A DNA stretch of 64,000 nt, taken from assembly GCA_018970085.1 (NCBI GenBank), contig JAGWXD010000001.1, positions 1-64,000 of the forward strand, given 5' to 3'. A model generated the notes under the pieces. That model had not been told where the DNA came from, searched no databases, and saw only the letters and a list, made by a program, of their open reading frames with translations. Source of the stretch: Cyanobacteria bacterium REEB459 (GTDB lineage: Bacteria > Cyanobacteriota > Cyanobacteriia > Phormidesmidales > Phormidesmidaceae). The position numbers and the translations under genes are program-made. Shown here piece after piece: positions 62,177 through 64,000 of the stretch; within the stretch, counting starts at the first letter, position 1; the number at the start of each line of letters is the position of its first letter.

Positions 62177-63457
62177 CTAAATTACAAAACCATCGGGAAT
62201 GTGGGCGTGTTTTAAAACCACCACAATGCCATCACGAATATAAAAACCCTGATCCTCTCGTTGGGCCTCTTGAATCTCCCCTTGATTTACAATCTGCACT
62301 CGCGCCCCAATCACCGCATTCTTGTCAATAATGGCATTGCGAATCACACTGCCAGGACCAATACCAATAGCTGCCTGGTGGGAGGTGACAGAGGGGGTCG
62401 GGGCCTGATAATAGTCAGCCCCTAAAATCAAGCTGTCCTCAATCACGGTATCGGCCTCTACCCGGGTACGAACACCCAACACAGAGCGGCTGATACGGCA
62501 GCGATTTAATTGACACCCCTCGGCCAACATCGACTCGGTGATCTGGCAGTCAAGCATCTGACTGGGCGGTAAGTAACGGCCTCGGGTGTAGATGGGGGCC
62601 TCAGGGTCGTAGAAGCTAAAGGGCGGATTGGGCTGACGGGTGAGGGCCAGATTGGCCTCGTAGAAGGCCTTAATGGTACCAATATCTTCCCAATAGCCCT
62701 GAAACAGATACGCCTGAAGGTTATAGTGAGGGGCGGCCTTAGGAATAATTTCTTTACCAAAATCCGTACAGTCGGCATAGCGATCGAGGAGATCGATCAA
62801 CACTTGACGCTTAAACACGTAAATACCCATAGAGGCAATGTAGGGTTTTTGTAATGCCTGTTGGGGGTCTAACCCCAAGCTGGTAGTATCAACTCGCATT
62901 TGCCTTAGGGCATCGCCGGTTGGCTTTTCGCTAAAGTCAACTACCCGTCCTGCCGAGGTAATCTTCATCAGGCCAAAGGCTGAAGCCAACTGCTCATCTA
63001 CGGGCACCACCGAGAGGGTAATATCGGCCTCGGTTTGGCGATGATGCTCAACATAGGCTCGATAATCCATCCGATAAAGGTGGTCCCCGGATAAAATCAG
63101 GTATTCATCAATATCCCATTCCTTAAACAGGGACAGGTACTGCCTGACCGCATCAGCTGTACCTTGAAACCACTGGGAGTCTCCAGGGGTTTGCTGGGCC
63201 GCCAGTACCTCCACAAAGCCCTGCTGAAAACCGCCTAGACGGTAGGTGAGCGATAGGTGGCGATTGAGGGAGGCGGAGTTGAACTGAGTCAAGACATAAA
63301 TTTTGTAGATTTCAGAATTAATACAGTTACTCACCGGGATATCAATTAATCGATACTTACCGGCCAGGGGTACGGCTGGTTTAGCCCTCACCTTAGTGAG
63401 AGGATAGAGTCTGGTGCCAGCGCCACCGCCTAAAACCAGTGCTAAAACCTTTTTCAT
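62177..63457 (-). CDS. glgC: ADP-glucose pyrophosphorylase
   Basis: A 426-residue enzyme making ADP-glucose, the committed step of glycogen synthesis. It has [20 protein letters not shown] and [20 protein letters not shown] at the N-terminus, the catalytic and sugar-binding blocks ([30 protein letters not shown], and FSEKP), and the C-terminal left-handed helix region with [19 protein letters not shown]. Cyanobacterial GlgC is activated by 3-phosphoglycerate and inhibited by phosphate. Its leader holds three 19-bp repeats. Confidence 0.97.
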   Translation of the reverse strand: MKKVLALVLGGGAGTRLYPLTKVRAKPAVPLAGKYRLIDIPVSNCINSEIYKIYVLTQFNSASLNRHLSLTYRLGGFQQGFVEVLAAQQTPGDSQWFQGTADAVRQYLSLFKEWDIDEYLILSGDHLYRMDYRAYVEHHRQTEADITLSVVPVDEQLASAFGLMKITSAGRVVDFSEKPTGDALRQMRVDTTSLGLDPQQALQKPYIASMGIYVFKRQVLIDLLDRYADCTDFGKEIIPKAAPHYNLQAYLFQGYWEDIGTIKAFYEANLALTRQPNPPFSFYDPEAPIYTRGRYLPPSQMLDCQITESMLAEGCQLNRCRISRSVLGVRTRVEADTVIEDSLILGADYYQAPTPSVTSHQAAIGIGPGSVIRNAIIDKNAVIGARVQIVNQGEIQEAQREDQGFYIRDGIVVVLKHAHIPDGFVI

Positions 63458-63797
63458 TAGATCAAATCTTTAGATAAAACTTCAGCGAACCAATAGACAT
63501 AACCCAACCCTTGCCTCTCCTGGCCGTAGTGAAATAGCGGCGCCTGGCTAGCAGACCGCCCCCACTCCGCGTTAAGCGATCAACTCGGCGTTAAGCGATC
63601 AATTCTGACGTGAGCGATCTGTTCTCAGCATAAACCGCTATGATTCGCTTTCTCTAAAATTCTACTCACCTGACCCCAGGAGCCCCGTGCGACGGCGAAC
63701 CCTAGCCGACACCGTGACCATGGCTTTGCTGCCGGGGAGGCAGGGCTATATGGGGGCGATCTCGATTAAGCCGGTTAGAGATCTAAGCCCCCGACAA
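63458..63797. other. Intergenic region before glgC
   Basis: 340 bp between the glgC start and the end of the right-edge gene, both on the minus strand. It contains the three 19-bp repeats and otherwise no recognisable gene. Confidence 0.5.
63569..63625. repeat. Three tandem 19-bp repeats upstream of glgC
   Basis: Copies at 63569-63587, 63588-63606 and 63607-63625. The first two begin GCGTTAAGCGATCAA and differ only near the end; the third (GACGTGAGCGATC) is more diverged. All share AGCGATC. They lie 112-168 bp before the glgC ATG and may be operator sites. Confidence 0.88.
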
Positions 63798-64000
63798 TCA
63801 GTCTTGAATTACCTCGATCAGAGCCTCTTTAACCTGGTTGTACTGGTAGGTAAAGCCAGTGGCGGCAGTACGCTGGGGTAAAACCTGCTGACCCTTAAGG
63901 ACGACCTGAGCGCCATCTCCCAGCATGGTTTCCAGGACAAAATCGGGCACCGGCAACCAGGACGGTCGATTTAAAACCTGACCCAGGGTTTTACAGAAGT
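63798..64000 (-). CDS. TIGR01777 family protein, C-terminal end (partial)
   Basis: Only the last 67 codons are in the window; the rest runs off the right edge. The end reads LGQVLNRPSWLPVPDFVLET, then MLGDGAQVVLKGQQVLPQRT and GFTYQYNQVKEALIEVIQD. This matches the C-terminus of TIGR01777/SDR39U1 epimerase-like proteins (DUF1731 region), linked in some studies to cell division or plastid development. Same strand as glgC, 340 bp upstream of it. Confidence 0.85.
   Translation of the reverse strand, partial: FCKTLGQVLNRPSWLPVPDFVLETMLGDGAQVVLKGQQVLPQRTAATGFTYQYNQVKEALIEVIQD

Overview
The window is cyanobacterial chromosome. Evidence on sight: a complete phycocyanin operon (cpcB-cpcA-cpcC-cpcD-cpcE-cpcF) with a divergent CpcL-type rod linker, the divergent photosystem II pair psbN/psbH, plastid-shared ycf35, ycf46 and rbcR (ycf30), sipA, sigF, menG of the phylloquinone route, and many GCGATCGC (HIP1) palindromes. 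GC content is moderately high through most of the window and visibly lower in a few genes. I see no rRNA, CRISPR array, transposase or phage gene, and one tRNA, tRNA-Gln(UUG). No phycoerythrocyanin or phycoerythrin genes are present. Placement below the phylum would be a guess.

Layout. 1-5.4 kb: a truncated gene beside a 9-bp minisatellite, a CPBP (CAAX-type) membrane protease, a deoxyhypusine-synthase-like protein, sipA, an M23 peptidase and small exported or hypothetical proteins. 5.7-12.7 kb: an SLH-domain protein, an Lrp/AsnC regulator, tRNA-Gln, DUF760, scpB, an orphan ABC ATPase, an alpha/beta hydrolase and gatA. 12.7-22.7 kb: psbN/psbH, a TatA-type protein, pth, a GH57 protein, a Crp/Fnr regulator, rbcR, hrcA, a pterin carbinolamine dehydratase, an RRM protein and a membrane GTPase. 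23-29.9 kb: sigF, an ABC-class ATPase, nadA, a TerB-like protein and the ycf46-ycf35 locus. 29.9-35.5 kb: phycobilisome block. 35.7-41.6 kb: glcF, prolyl oligopeptidase, hisA, fabI and folB. 41.6-45.6 kb: a pterin/folate-type cluster with unusual members. 45.6-64 kb: a histidine kinase, an RHH protein, lepA, dcd, a hydrolase, a glycosyltransferase, mutS2, ndk, a nucleotide-sugar gene pair, menG, DUF445, DUF3177, a pentapeptide-repeat protein, glgC and the 3' end of a TIGR01777-type gene.

Best candidate for an undescribed system: 41.2-45.6 kb. Canonical folB and folK sit among an EgtD-fold SAM methyltransferase whose histidine-selecting acidic residue is replaced, and a translationally coupled NUDIX - short-chain reductase - dihydropteroate-synthase-like operon. 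The DHPS homologue keeps the pterin-side Asn/Asp and the Arg-x-His pair but has lost the lysine loop. Together the genes read as enzymes for making, reducing, joining and methylating a pterin-like compound. This is inferred from motifs and gene order; the product is unknown.

Other points of interest are mostly DNA-level structures: a 27-bp near-perfect palindrome before sigF, two inverted repeats in the cpcB leader, an attenuator-like hairpin after cpcA, an 11-bp inverted repeat ahead of the RHH-ycf46-ycf35 run, three 19-bp repeats before glgC, and duplicated elements between the EgtD-like gene and folK. All homology calls rest on motif recognition by eye, and no database was searched.
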